Positions 5,950 through 12,306 of a DNA stretch of 12,306 bases are shown here, piece by piece (the stretch's first letter is position 1; the number at the start of each line of letters is the position of its first letter). The stretch is from an uncultured Bacilli bacterium. Lineage in GTDB: Bacteria > Bacillota_I > Bacilli_A > RF39 > UBA660. The stretch lies in NCBI GenBank assembly GCA_947631885.1, contig CANRMZ010000019.1, positions 1-12,306 on the forward strand, written 5' to 3'. A model generated the notes under the pieces. It made no database searches. It was not told where the DNA came from and saw only the letters and a program-made list of their open reading frames with translations. The position numbers and the translations under genes were made by a program.

Positions 5950-6517
5950 ATTTCTTAATTGGTAATAAATTTTCAAAAAAGTTTTCCGCTTTTTTAAGTT
6001 TTATTTTTAAGTAAATAGTATTAACTACATCGGTAATAGAATATACTATCATCATAATACCGATATATAACGCCAAGTAATTTTCACCAATTGGTTTAAT
6101 AACCATTAAGACACCTACTATAATTGTAATAACAGATATCATAAACGGAATTAGCCACTTTTCATTATTTTTATTTAATACAATAGCAAGTCTTATCTTA
6201 GATAAACCACCAGTTACAAATATAACTCCTAAAACAAATGTTAATATGCTTTCTAAAACATTTCTATTTAAGAAAATAGCAAGCCCTGCGACTAAAGCAA
6301 GAACACCATTGGTAGCAAAAGATGATGATAAAATATAATTTGTTCTAAAACTATTAATAATATCAAATACTCCATAAATAATAAGGATTATTCCTAAAGT
6401 ATTAGATAAAATATTTATAGATTTTTCGGGAATAACTAGAAACGCAATTCCTACTGCTAAACAAATTATGGCAGTTATTATTGATACATTTAAACTTTTT
6501 TGAATTTCTTTTAACAT
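5948..6517 (-). CDS. DUF308 / HdeD-like membrane protein
   Basis: This 189-residue integral membrane protein has about six hydrophobic segments (near 11-29, 37-57, 70-84, 88-112, 122-141 and 147-169). They form three hairpins with the repeated DUF308 pattern of a helix ending in a proline (LVIPEKS, MVIKPIGE), then a long helix with Gly, Tyr and Ile (LGIILIIYGVFDI, IGIMMIVYSITDV). The family includes HdeD of E. coli, linked to acid resistance, but a biochemical activity is not established. The C-terminal tail (171-189) is basic and cytoplasmic. The frame extends to an ATG at 6532, but that ATG runs straight into the ribosome site AGAGGTG; the ATG at 6517, five bases after it, is the start. It follows the pyrophosphatase by 39 bases and ends at a terminator, so it is probably cotranscribed. 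Function is unknown. Confidence 0.85.
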   Translation of the reverse strand: MLKEIQKSLNVSIITAIICLAVGIAFLVIPEKSINILSNTLGIILIIYGVFDIINSFRTNYILSSSFATNGVLALVAGLAIFLNRNVLESILTFVLGVIFVTGGLSKIRLAIVLNKNNEKWLIPFMISVITIIVGVLMVIKPIGENYLALYIGIMMIVYSITDVVNTIYLKIKLKKAENFFENLLPIKK

Positions 6518-6556
6518 ATAGACACCTCTCATTTTTATTATAGCATAACTTAATAA

Positions 6557-8173
6557 TTAATTATCTAATAATTTCATAATTGCTGGAAGCATTTGCTTCT
6601 TACGACTTATTAATTCAGGAATAAATAAGCCTTCATATAAATCATTTAATTCAAAGGCATTTTCTACTAAAGCTTTACTATCATCATTATATAGAACATA
6701 ACTACCTTGTTTAATAATATCAGTAATGAAGATTAGAACTCCCTCATATAGATTTTCACTCATCTCATTTAGTTTACTAACTATGTCTGGTATTGTATCT
6801 TTTATTTCATCAAAGTCCATAGTAGTAATTTGGCAAATACCATATTGTTTATTATTAATCATATATGACTTAAAGTCTTGATTAATAAGTTCTGAAACAC
6901 TTAAGCCTTTAACAGAACTTGAAGCTTTTAAGAATTCTATACCATACTCATTAATATCTACTTTAGCTATCTTAGCCATTTTTTTAGCAAGTTCAATATC
7001 GACTTCTGTAGTTGTTGGCGAAGTAAATAATAAAGTATCAGATATAACTGCTGAAAGTAGTAAACCAGCAATTTCTCTAGGACACTCTACTTTATCTTTT
7101 TCAAAACGATCAAATATTATAGTTGCCGTACATCCTACAGGCCTACAAGTGAAATAAATTGGTGTTGTAGTACCTATATTACCAATGTTATGATGATCAA
7201 ATACTTCGAGAATCTCTGCTTCATCTAAACCTTCAACTGATTGTTCATAGTTATTATGGTCTACTAGAATAACTTTCTTTTTATCATAAGTAGATGAATC
7301 AATAAGTTTTAATACTCCTAAACATTCATTATTCTTATTAACAACAGGATAATTATTATAATTTAATTTTTTACTTATATTAAGAAAATCTTGATAATAA
7401 CTATTTATATCAATAGTCTTAGGATGTGGAGTTTTATTAATAGTTTTTATATAATTAGCTAAAGATAATTTATTACAAAGCTCAAAACTTGTATAACTAC
7501 TTGTAATAATATTTACTTTATTTTTAATAGCTTTACTTAATAATTCTTTAGGAAGTACTTTATTGCCTGATAAGATAATTAATTCAACATGACTGTCTAT
7601 GGCATACTCTAGAATCTTATAACGATCTCCTACTACAACAATATCATCTTTCTTTAAAGTATTTTCTTTAATAAACGTTTCACTACTTACAGGACAAGTT
7701 TGAATTTGGCCTTTAAATTCATGATCATAATTAGTAATTATTTTAGCATTCAAAGTTTTAATTAAATGTTTAATATTAGTATCTATTAAATCTCTTTTGT
7801 CACCTATTAAGTATTTAGCAAGTTCTTTTAAAGTAATATAACCTGTTAGAATATTACTATCATTAACTAAAGGTACAGCAGTTAAATCTTTTTCCCGCAT
7901 AAAGTTAATAGCATCATTAATACTTTCATTTTCATTAACATAGGCCTTTTTAGAATATTTAACATCTTTGATTTGCACTTTAACATCATTGATATAAGAT
8001 GGTGCTGGTACGTTAAAATAATCTAAAGCCCATTTAGTTCCACGATTAATAGGGCCAATTACTTTAGGAACACAATGAATTCCTTGAGCCTCTTTTAAAT
8101 AAGCCAAAGCTATCGCAGAACAAACAGAGTCTGTATCAGGATTTTTATGGCCGAATACATATATTGGTTTCAT
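6557..8173 (-). CDS. ppaC: Manganese-dependent inorganic pyrophosphatase with CBS and DRTGG domains
   Basis: This 538-residue cytosolic family II (DHH) pyrophosphatase hydrolyses pyrophosphate to phosphate and so pulls biosynthetic reactions forward. The DHH domain is split by a regulatory insert. The first metal motif is GHKNPDTDS (8-16; H9, D13, D15). CBS1 (about 74-125), a DRTGG domain (about 126-245, with GDRYKILEYAID at 182-193) and CBS2 (about 248-298) follow. The DHH core resumes with D305 in VDHNN, the DHH triad 326-328 and D379 in ISDT, and the DHHA2 domain ends with the substrate-binding SRKKQ (523-527). Length and order match CBS-PPases of Clostridium and Desulfitobacterium. In those enzymes AMP and ADP inhibit and ATP or diadenosine polyphosphates activate through the CBS pair. 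The start is set by GAGGGTGA five bases upstream. A TATGAT (8202-8197) upstream could be a weak own promoter, but its -35 is poor. Confidence 0.95.
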   Translation of the reverse strand: MKPIYVFGHKNPDTDSVCSAIALAYLKEAQGIHCVPKVIGPINRGTKWALDYFNVPAPSYINDVKVQIKDVKYSKKAYVNENESINDAINFMREKDLTAVPLVNDSNILTGYITLKELAKYLIGDKRDLIDTNIKHLIKTLNAKIITNYDHEFKGQIQTCPVSSETFIKENTLKKDDIVVVGDRYKILEYAIDSHVELIILSGNKVLPKELLSKAIKNKVNIITSSYTSFELCNKLSLANYIKTINKTPHPKTIDINSYYQDFLNISKKLNYNNYPVVNKNNECLGVLKLIDSSTYDKKKVILVDHNNYEQSVEGLDEAEILEVFDHHNIGNIGTTTPIYFTCRPVGCTATIIFDRFEKDKVECPREIAGLLLSAVISDTLLFTSPTTTEVDIELAKKMAKIAKVDINEYGIEFLKASSSVKGLSVSELINQDFKSYMINNKQYGICQITTMDFDEIKDTIPDIVSKLNEMSENLYEGVLIFITDIIKQGSYVLYNDDSKALVENAFELNDLYEGLFIPELISRKKQMLPAIMKLLDN

Positions 8174-8223
8174 ATTTTCACCCTCTCTTAAATTTTATCA
8201 TATTAAAAACTTTTTTTAAATCA

Positions 8224-9267
8224 CTATTTATGGCGAGTATAAGTTAATACGACATTATCAGATTTATGTTCTATTTCAACACCCAGAATAAAATGATAAT
8301 CATAGCCGCCATGCAAAATTAAATTAGTATTAAGCCCCTCTTGCATTTCCTTTTCTGTAAGAGCATCACTGGCCATAGATAGCATATATGGCGGTAAATT
8401 TGACATGTTATCTACTAAATTTTTCTTATTATAAGGTATATTTAACATCCTTTTTAAAGCTGCCGTTCTAAGTTCATAGCCATAGTTAACTTCTACTGTG
8501 CCACCAGGATTAAGCATTGCATTAAGTTTGCCTTTTACAAATTCGTCTACTTTTTCTACAGTATCAAGTCCTTCGAGGCTTCTAAAGTATTGTAAGATAT
8601 TATCTAAGATAATAGCATCATACCCTCCCGTATAAAGACTTGGTATATCAATTAAAGAAGCAGTTTGATACGTAATTAGATTAGGATTATTTCTAAGTAA
8701 TTCTTGAAGAATATAGTAAGATCTCTTGTTATATAAAGATGCAAATTTTCTTAAGAAGCCAATACTTACATCAAATTCAAAACGATAAACACTACTAGCA
8801 ATTAAATCCACAGAAGAAAAACTATGATATAAATAATCATACACTATCTTGGTATCCCAAGATAAATAGTCTCTAAGCCTTAAATACATCTCGGGAGATA
8901 ATAAGTTTTTCATAACTTCATAAGGCATCATATTTTGTTGATATGGTAAAGTAAAATACTTAATAAAAGTATCATAATCAAAGTTGATAATACCAGCTTT
9001 AACTATTTCGGCATACATTTTTTGTAGGATATTAATATCAAAAAGATCTATTTTTTCAGCTCCGTTTAAAGCCATTTCATAGCCTATAGCACCCATACCA
9101 CCTACTGCTAAAACACTTTTGGCATTGCCGACAATTTTACAAGCAGCCTTAATATTACTAGTTGGAGCAATATACACTGGACTAACACTTGAAAATGTTG
9201 GATTAGACATATGATATGGCGTACAAGCAGGCTTATGAGCTTCTTCAACTATTTGTGTTATTGACAT
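8224..9267 (-). CDS. Rossmann-fold, probably SAM-dependent transferase of unknown function
   Basis: This 347-residue soluble protein is probably a SAM-binding enzyme. A glycine-rich loop VLAVGGMGAIG (53-63) ends the first strand, and LFDINILQK (75-83) gives the acidic residue D77 that would bind the SAM ribose. YDAIILDNILQYF (216-228) matches motif IV, and LNPGGTVEV (252-260) the turn after it. The middle (100-200) is all-helical, with LSPEMYLRLRDYLSWD, an arrangement reminiscent of DUF3419/BtaA-type 3-amino-3-carboxypropyl transferases and, more distantly, nicotianamine-synthase-like folds. This is a resemblance only; the substrate is unknown. The conserved-looking N-terminus CTPYHMSNPTFSS (15-27) precedes the fold. 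An ATG at 9288 lies in frame but has no ribosome site. The ATG at 9267 has GGGGGT about 9 bases upstream and is preferred. The gene starts a probable unit with the pyrophosphatase, 50 bases downstream. Confidence 0.68.
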   Translation of the reverse strand: MSITQIVEEAHKPACTPYHMSNPTFSSVSPVYIAPTSNIKAACKIVGNAKSVLAVGGMGAIGYEMALNGAEKIDLFDINILQKMYAEIVKAGIINFDYDTFIKYFTLPYQQNMMPYEVMKNLLSPEMYLRLRDYLSWDTKIVYDYLYHSFSSVDLIASSVYRFEFDVSIGFLRKFASLYNKRSYYILQELLRNNPNLITYQTASLIDIPSLYTGGYDAIILDNILQYFRSLEGLDTVEKVDEFVKGKLNAMLNPGGTVEVNYGYELRTAALKRMLNIPYNKKNLVDNMSNLPPYMLSMASDALTEKEMQEGLNTNLILHGGYDYHFILGVEIEHKSDNVVLTYTRHK

Positions 9268-9300
9268 AAAAAAATAACCCCCATTCATGTGAGAGTTATT
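9268..9300 (-). terminator. Rho-independent terminator after uvrB, abutting the next start codon
   Basis: On the minus strand AATAACTCTC (9300-9291) pairs with GGGGGTTATT (9282-9273) over an 8-base loop, giving a 10-bp stem with two G-U pairs, and is followed by T (9274-9268). The T run ends directly at the ATG of the next gene, and the second arm contains that gene's ribosome site. Confidence 0.72.
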
Positions 9301-9326
9301 ATACTACTTTATCCCTTTTAATTCAA
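9298..9326 (-). promoter_or_regulatory. Promoter of the Rossmann gene inside the 3' end of uvrB
   Basis: On the minus strand TTGAAT (9326-9321) and a perfect TATAAT (9303-9298) have the ideal 17-base spacer. The -35 box and most of the spacer lie in the last codons of uvrB; the -10 box overlaps the first arm of the uvrB terminator. Transcription should start near 9291-9290, which would leave out the first hairpin arm. Confidence 0.68.
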
Positions 9327-11256
9327 ACAAAATATCCCTAAGTTCCATAGCCCTTTCAAAGTCAAATACTTTAGCAGCTTCATTCATTTGCTCTTCTAAA
9401 GAAGCTATAGCTTCATCTTTTTCTTTTCTTGTCATTTGTTTCTTAGTTTTCTTATCATCTGTAGCATTTATAGAGATTACTTCTGGAATATCTTTAACTA
9501 TTGTTTGAGGTATTATATTGTGATCTTTATTAAACTTCTCTTGAATTTCTCTTCTTCTGGCTGTTTCTTTAATAGCTTCGTCCATCGAATCACTAATTAT
9601 ATCCGCATACATAATAATATGACCATCTTTATTACGAGCAGCCCTTCCAATAGTTTGGATTAAACTTCTGGTACTTCTTAAGAATCCTTGTTTATCAGCA
9701 TCTAATATACAGATAAGACTTACTTCGGGAATATCTAAGCCCTCTCTTAAAAGGTTAATACCTACTATAACATCATATACTCCTAAACGAAGATCTCTTA
9801 TAATTTTAAGTCTTTCTAAAGTTTTAATCTCATTATGTAGATACGCAACTTTAATATTAACACCCTTTAAATAATCGGTAAGTTCTTCACTCATTCTAAC
9901 CGTTAAAGTGGTTATTAATACTCTTTCATTTCTTTCTACCCTCTTATTTATCTCAGAGATTATATCATCAATTTGGCCTTCACTTTTTCTTTCTTCAATC
10001 GTTGGATCTAGTAAGCCTGTTGGTCTAATAATTTGCTCAGTATATTTATTACCCGTTAGCTCAAGTTCATAATCGCCTGGTGTGGCAGATATATAAATGG
10101 CTTGATTTATTTTATCCCTAAACTCTTCAAATCGAAGTGGTCTATTATCTAAAGCACTAGGAAGTCTAAAGCCATAATCTACTAAAGTTTGTTTACGCAT
10201 TCTATCGCCATTAAACATAGCTCTTACCTGAGGAAGGGTTACATGGGATTCATCTACCACTAAAAGATAATCCTCAGGAAAGAAATCCATTAAAGTAGTC
10301 GGTGTTTCACCTGGTCCTCTTAAAGCTAAATGTCTTGAGTAGTTTTCAATTCCAGAACAAAAACCTGTTTCCTTAAGCATTTCCATATCATAGTTAGTTC
10401 TTTCTTTTAATCTTTGCTCTTCGACAAGCTTCCCTGCTTCATATAATTCTTTTAATCTATCCTCAAGCTCGGCTTTAATATTTTCAAGAGCCTTACCCAT
10501 TTTAACAGGATCAGTCACAAATAGCGATGCCGGTGAAATAATAACCGTTTCTCTTGATTTTAAGACAGTGCCCGTTAAAGGATCAAATAAACATATTGAT
10601 GATACAACATCATCTTCAACTTCAATACGAATGGCTTCAGCTTTTTCATTAATAGGTACTACATCTATTAAGCCTCCCCTTACCCTAAAAGTACCACGGT
10701 GGAAATCTAAATCATTACGTTCATAAGTTAAGTCTACTAATTTTAAAATAATATCATTACGCGAATATTTATCTCCAATGCTTATAGCAAACATATTATT
10801 TTCATAATCTTCTTTTTCACCAATGTTATAAATACATGATACCGAAGATACAACAATTACATCATCAAAATTAATTAAAGCTGAAGTTGCTTTATGTCTA
10901 AGTTCATCTATTTCATCATTTATCGAAGAATCTTTTTCAATATAAGTATCGGAAGATGGCACATATGCTTCAGGTTGGTAATAATCGTAATAGGATACAA
11001 AATACTCTACGTGATTATTTGGGAATAATTCTTTAAATTCAGCATAAAGTTGACCTGCTAAAGTTTTGTTGTGAGCTAAAACTAAAGTTGGCTTACCTGT
11101 TCTTGCTATAACATTAGCTATCGTAAAGGTTTTACCAGTACCTGTTGCTCCAAGTAAAACTTGATCTTTCTTACCTTCATTTATGCCCTTAACAAGTTCA
11201 TCTATAGCCTCAGGTTGATCACCCGAAGGTTTAAATTTAGATACTAACTCAAACAT
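9304..11256 (-). CDS. uvrB: Excinuclease ABC subunit UvrB
   Basis: This 650-residue DNA-damage recognition helicase of nucleotide excision repair receives damaged DNA from UvrA and holds it for UvrC. It has Walker A GATGTGKT (36-43) and the beta-hairpin region with its aromatic cluster YYDYYQPEAYVP (89-100), which probes the strand gap. DESH (335-338) is helicase motif II, ISATPG (389-394) motif III and QTIGRAARNKDG (534-545) motif VI. A C-terminal UVR domain (about 614-648) contacts UvrC. Length is normal. AGGAGGG four bases before the ATG fixes the start. It has its own promoter and terminator and stands alone; uvrA, its neighbour in many Bacillota, is not next to it here. Confidence 0.98.
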   Translation of the reverse strand: MFELVSKFKPSGDQPEAIDELVKGINEGKKDQVLLGATGTGKTFTIANVIARTGKPTLVLAHNKTLAGQLYAEFKELFPNNHVEYFVSYYDYYQPEAYVPSSDTYIEKDSSINDEIDELRHKATSALINFDDVIVVSSVSCIYNIGEKEDYENNMFAISIGDKYSRNDIILKLVDLTYERNDLDFHRGTFRVRGGLIDVVPINEKAEAIRIEVEDDVVSSICLFDPLTGTVLKSRETVIISPASLFVTDPVKMGKALENIKAELEDRLKELYEAGKLVEEQRLKERTNYDMEMLKETGFCSGIENYSRHLALRGPGETPTTLMDFFPEDYLLVVDESHVTLPQVRAMFNGDRMRKQTLVDYGFRLPSALDNRPLRFEEFRDKINQAIYISATPGDYELELTGNKYTEQIIRPTGLLDPTIEERKSEGQIDDIISEINKRVERNERVLITTLTVRMSEELTDYLKGVNIKVAYLHNEIKTLERLKIIRDLRLGVYDVIVGINLLREGLDIPEVSLICILDADKQGFLRSTRSLIQTIGRAARNKDGHIIMYADIISDSMDEAIKETARRREIQEKFNKDHNIIPQTIVKDIPEVISINATDDKKTKKQMTRKEKDEAIASLEEQMNEAAKVFDFERAMELRDILFELKGIK

Positions 11257-11291
11257 AATGCCCTCCTAACTAAATACGATTTCAACAATAC

Positions 11292-11320
11292 ATTTTAACA
11301 TTAATTATTAAACAAAACAA
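11292..11320 (-). promoter_or_regulatory. Extended -10 promoter of uvrB
   Basis: On the minus strand TTGTTT (11320-11315) and TAAAAT (11297-11292) have a 17-base spacer, and TGT directly before the -10 makes an extended -10. The leader would be about 30 bases and holds the ribosome site AGGAGGG. No LexA/DinR-type operator was found in it. The -35 box overlaps the end of the preceding terminator hairpin. Confidence 0.6.
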
Positions 11321-11346
11321 GGAAAGCTATATAAAGTTTCCTTGTT
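11311..11346 (-). terminator. Rho-independent terminator after the zinc-ribbon gene
   Basis: On the minus strand AACAAGGAAA (11346-11337) pairs perfectly with TTTCCTTGTT (11325-11316) over an 11-base loop, and the tail continues TTGTTT. It lies 44 bases after the zinc-ribbon stop and ends the lipoprotein-zinc-ribbon unit. The tail doubles as the -35 region of uvrB. The A-rich other side could also weakly terminate the plus strand. Confidence 0.75.
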
Positions 11347-11389
11347 ACTATTTTTCCTATTTTATATTTTTTTAAACAATAAAATCTTA

Positions 11390-11818
11390 TTATAAAAATA
11401 ATATATATGTAAATACAATTAAAGTTATAAAAAGAGAAATGCTATTTAAAATTATACCTGATAAATTAAAACCACTTTTATGTTGCTTTAAACTAATTGT
11501 TGCAAACACTAAACCTAATATTGATGGTGTTAAAGAAAATAAAGTAAAACCAATATCAAAGGCTACAACCTCTAACATAGTATAGTCATACCCTAAACTA
11601 CTTGTTAAATCCAAGTTACCAACAGAAAGTAAGGTTAACAAAGTCCATATTGCAGCTACAATACCTAGAACCATACTCGCAATTCCCAATCCTTGGCCAG
11701 GAACTTTTACTATACTGTTATTATTAACATTCTCCTTATGAATTAATACTCCACAGTTTAAACAAACGTCAGCATTTTCTTCAACTGGATGTCCACAATT
11801 CATACAATATTTTGCCAT
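11390..11818 (-). CDS. Zinc-ribbon membrane protein (DUF4190-like)
   Basis: This small membrane protein of 142 residues has an N-terminal zinc ribbon C5-x2-C8 ... C19-x2-C22 (YCMNCGHPVEENADVCLNCG), which would bind one zinc ion on the cytoplasmic side. A linker (24-40) and three hydrophobic segments follow (about 43-67, 84-110 and 119-142). The Gly-rich GLGIASMVLGI and SILGLVFATISL segments resemble DUF4190, a family of unknown function common in Bacillota. The ribosome site AAGGAG lies eight bases before the ATG. It follows the lipoprotein by 27 bases and is probably cotranscribed with it. No enzymatic motif is visible, so a scaffold or sensor role can only be guessed. Confidence 0.85.
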   Translation of the reverse strand: MAKYCMNCGHPVEENADVCLNCGVLIHKENVNNNSIVKVPGQGLGIASMVLGIVAAIWTLLTLLSVGNLDLTSSLGYDYTMLEVVAFDIGFTLFSLTPSILGLVFATISLKQHKSGFNLSGIILNSISLFITLIVFTYILFL

Positions 11819-11845
11819 ATACTTACTCCTTCATTTATACGCAAA

Positions 11846-12295
11846 CTATTCAATACTAAATTCTGCAGCTGTATAATATCTAGCTTTTTCAAGTTCATAA
11901 AAATCCATAACAATTCGATATTCACCCTTTGGAAGCTCGCCATACCATGGCCACCACTCAAGATTAAAAGGAAAAGTGTCTCCTGAATCAACCGATCTTA
12001 AACTTAGTGCAATCATCATCTCACCATCCATTTTTAATTTATACCATTTATCATCTTGTTTCTTTTCTATTTTAAAAGCATTACCTAAATAATAAGTAAT
12101 ATCACTATTATTAGTTAGGGTTAAACTTAAACCCTTTGCAGTAACGCTTTCTTCATCAATAGTTAATGTAAAAATATCACTGATTTCTTTAATATTTGTT
12201 TCGCCATCAAGTGTCCCTGGTACAAACTTTTCTTTTTTAAGTGAGCATCCTGTAATTATTAAAATTAAAAGAATTAATAGAATAATCTTTTTCAT
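11846..12295 (-). CDS. Lipoprotein with bacterial Ig-like domain
   Basis: This 149-residue predicted lipoprotein has a signal peptide MKKIILLILLILIITGC, whose lipobox ITGC makes C17 the lipidated residue. The mature part fits an immunoglobulin-like beta sandwich of the kind annotated bacterial Ig-like (Big_14) in Bacillota. It has LSLTLTNNSDITYYLGNAF, then KIEKKQDDKWYKLK, the Trp-rich FNLEWWPWYGELPKGEYRI (110-128), and a final strand. The domain usually occurs with secreted or peptidase-linked proteins; its ligand is unknown. The ribosome site AGGAGG lies five bases before the ATG, close to the right edge of the window, so its promoter lies outside. It is the first visible gene of a pair with the zinc-ribbon protein. 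Confidence 0.85.
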   Translation of the reverse strand: MKKIILLILLILIITGCSLKKEKFVPGTLDGETNIKEISDIFTLTIDEESVTAKGLSLTLTNNSDITYYLGNAFKIEKKQDDKWYKLKMDGEMMIALSLRSVDSGDTFPFNLEWWPWYGELPKGEYRIVMDFYELEKARYYTAAEFSIE

Positions 12296-12306
12296 TTTTC
12301 CTCCTA

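Noticed and set aside
8197..8225. Promoter directly ahead of the pyrophosphatase gene (TATGAT)
   Set aside because: No -35 hexamer better than 3/6 at 16-18 bases; in DNA this AT-rich the -10 alone is not enough.
9436..9663. A 75-codon open frame on the plus strand opposite uvrB
   Set aside because: Wholly inside uvrB on the other strand, with no ribosome site or recognisable motif.
11257..11315. SOS (LexA/DinR) operator upstream of uvrB
   Set aside because: No GAAC-N4-GTTC-like dyad was found in the leader or promoter.
11789..11991. Open frames of 63-65 codons on both strands across the lipoprotein/zinc-ribbon junction
   Set aside because: Both overlap two genes supported by lipobox, CxxC pairs and ribosome sites; they have neither ribosome sites nor motifs.

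Overview
The window comes from an AT-rich (roughly 30% GC by eye) low-GC Gram-positive genome of the Bacillota, most likely an uncultured gut-type member of the Bacilli or Clostridia. The evidence is strong GGAGG-type ribosome sites, compact U-tailed terminators, a spmA-spmB pair, a CBS/DRTGG-type family II pyrophosphatase, and the standard code (TGA ends spmA and all tryptophans are TGG, so this is not a Mycoplasma-type code). Species or genus cannot be fixed from the sequence. Eleven complete genes and one partial gene fill the window. All lie on the minus strand except a small ferredoxin gene. No intergenic gap reaches 300 bases, and no tRNA, rRNA, CRISPR array, insertion sequence or transposase was seen.

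Left edge (1-720): the first part of an unrecognised, hydrophilic minus-strand protein runs off the window. It diverges from a plus-strand single-cluster [4Fe-4S] ferredoxin with an odd Cys/His-rich tail. The ferredoxin promoter carries a perfect 7-4-7 dyad over its -10 box that resembles a Rex operator. A two-way terminator separates the ferredoxin from rluB.

Middle (720-5920, minus strand): one probable operon reads LRR membrane-anchored protein, D-Ala-D-Ala carboxypeptidase, small ABC-type AAA ATPase, spmA, spmB, rluB, with gaps of 30 bases or less and a 4-base spmA/spmB overlap. Carboxypeptidase-spmA-spmB-rluB is the same order as dacB-spmA-spmB-ypuL(rluB) in Bacillus subtilis, so this is a conserved spore-cortex/core-dehydration neighbourhood. 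Here an ATPase is inserted and an LRR gene is placed in front.

Right-middle (5927-9326, minus strand): a Rossmann-fold, probably SAM-dependent protein of unknown function, a CBS/DRTGG-regulated Mn-dependent pyrophosphatase and a DUF308/HdeD-like membrane protein form a second probable unit. It starts at a consensus promoter inside the end of uvrB and finishes at a hairpin at 5927-5949.

Right edge (9304-12306, minus strand): uvrB has its own extended -10 promoter and a terminator. Upstream of it lies a two-gene unit of a lipoprotein with a bacterial Ig-like domain and a zinc-ribbon membrane protein. A recurring feature is economy: two of the promoters (uvrB, and the Rossmann gene) overlap the terminator hairpin of the gene before them.
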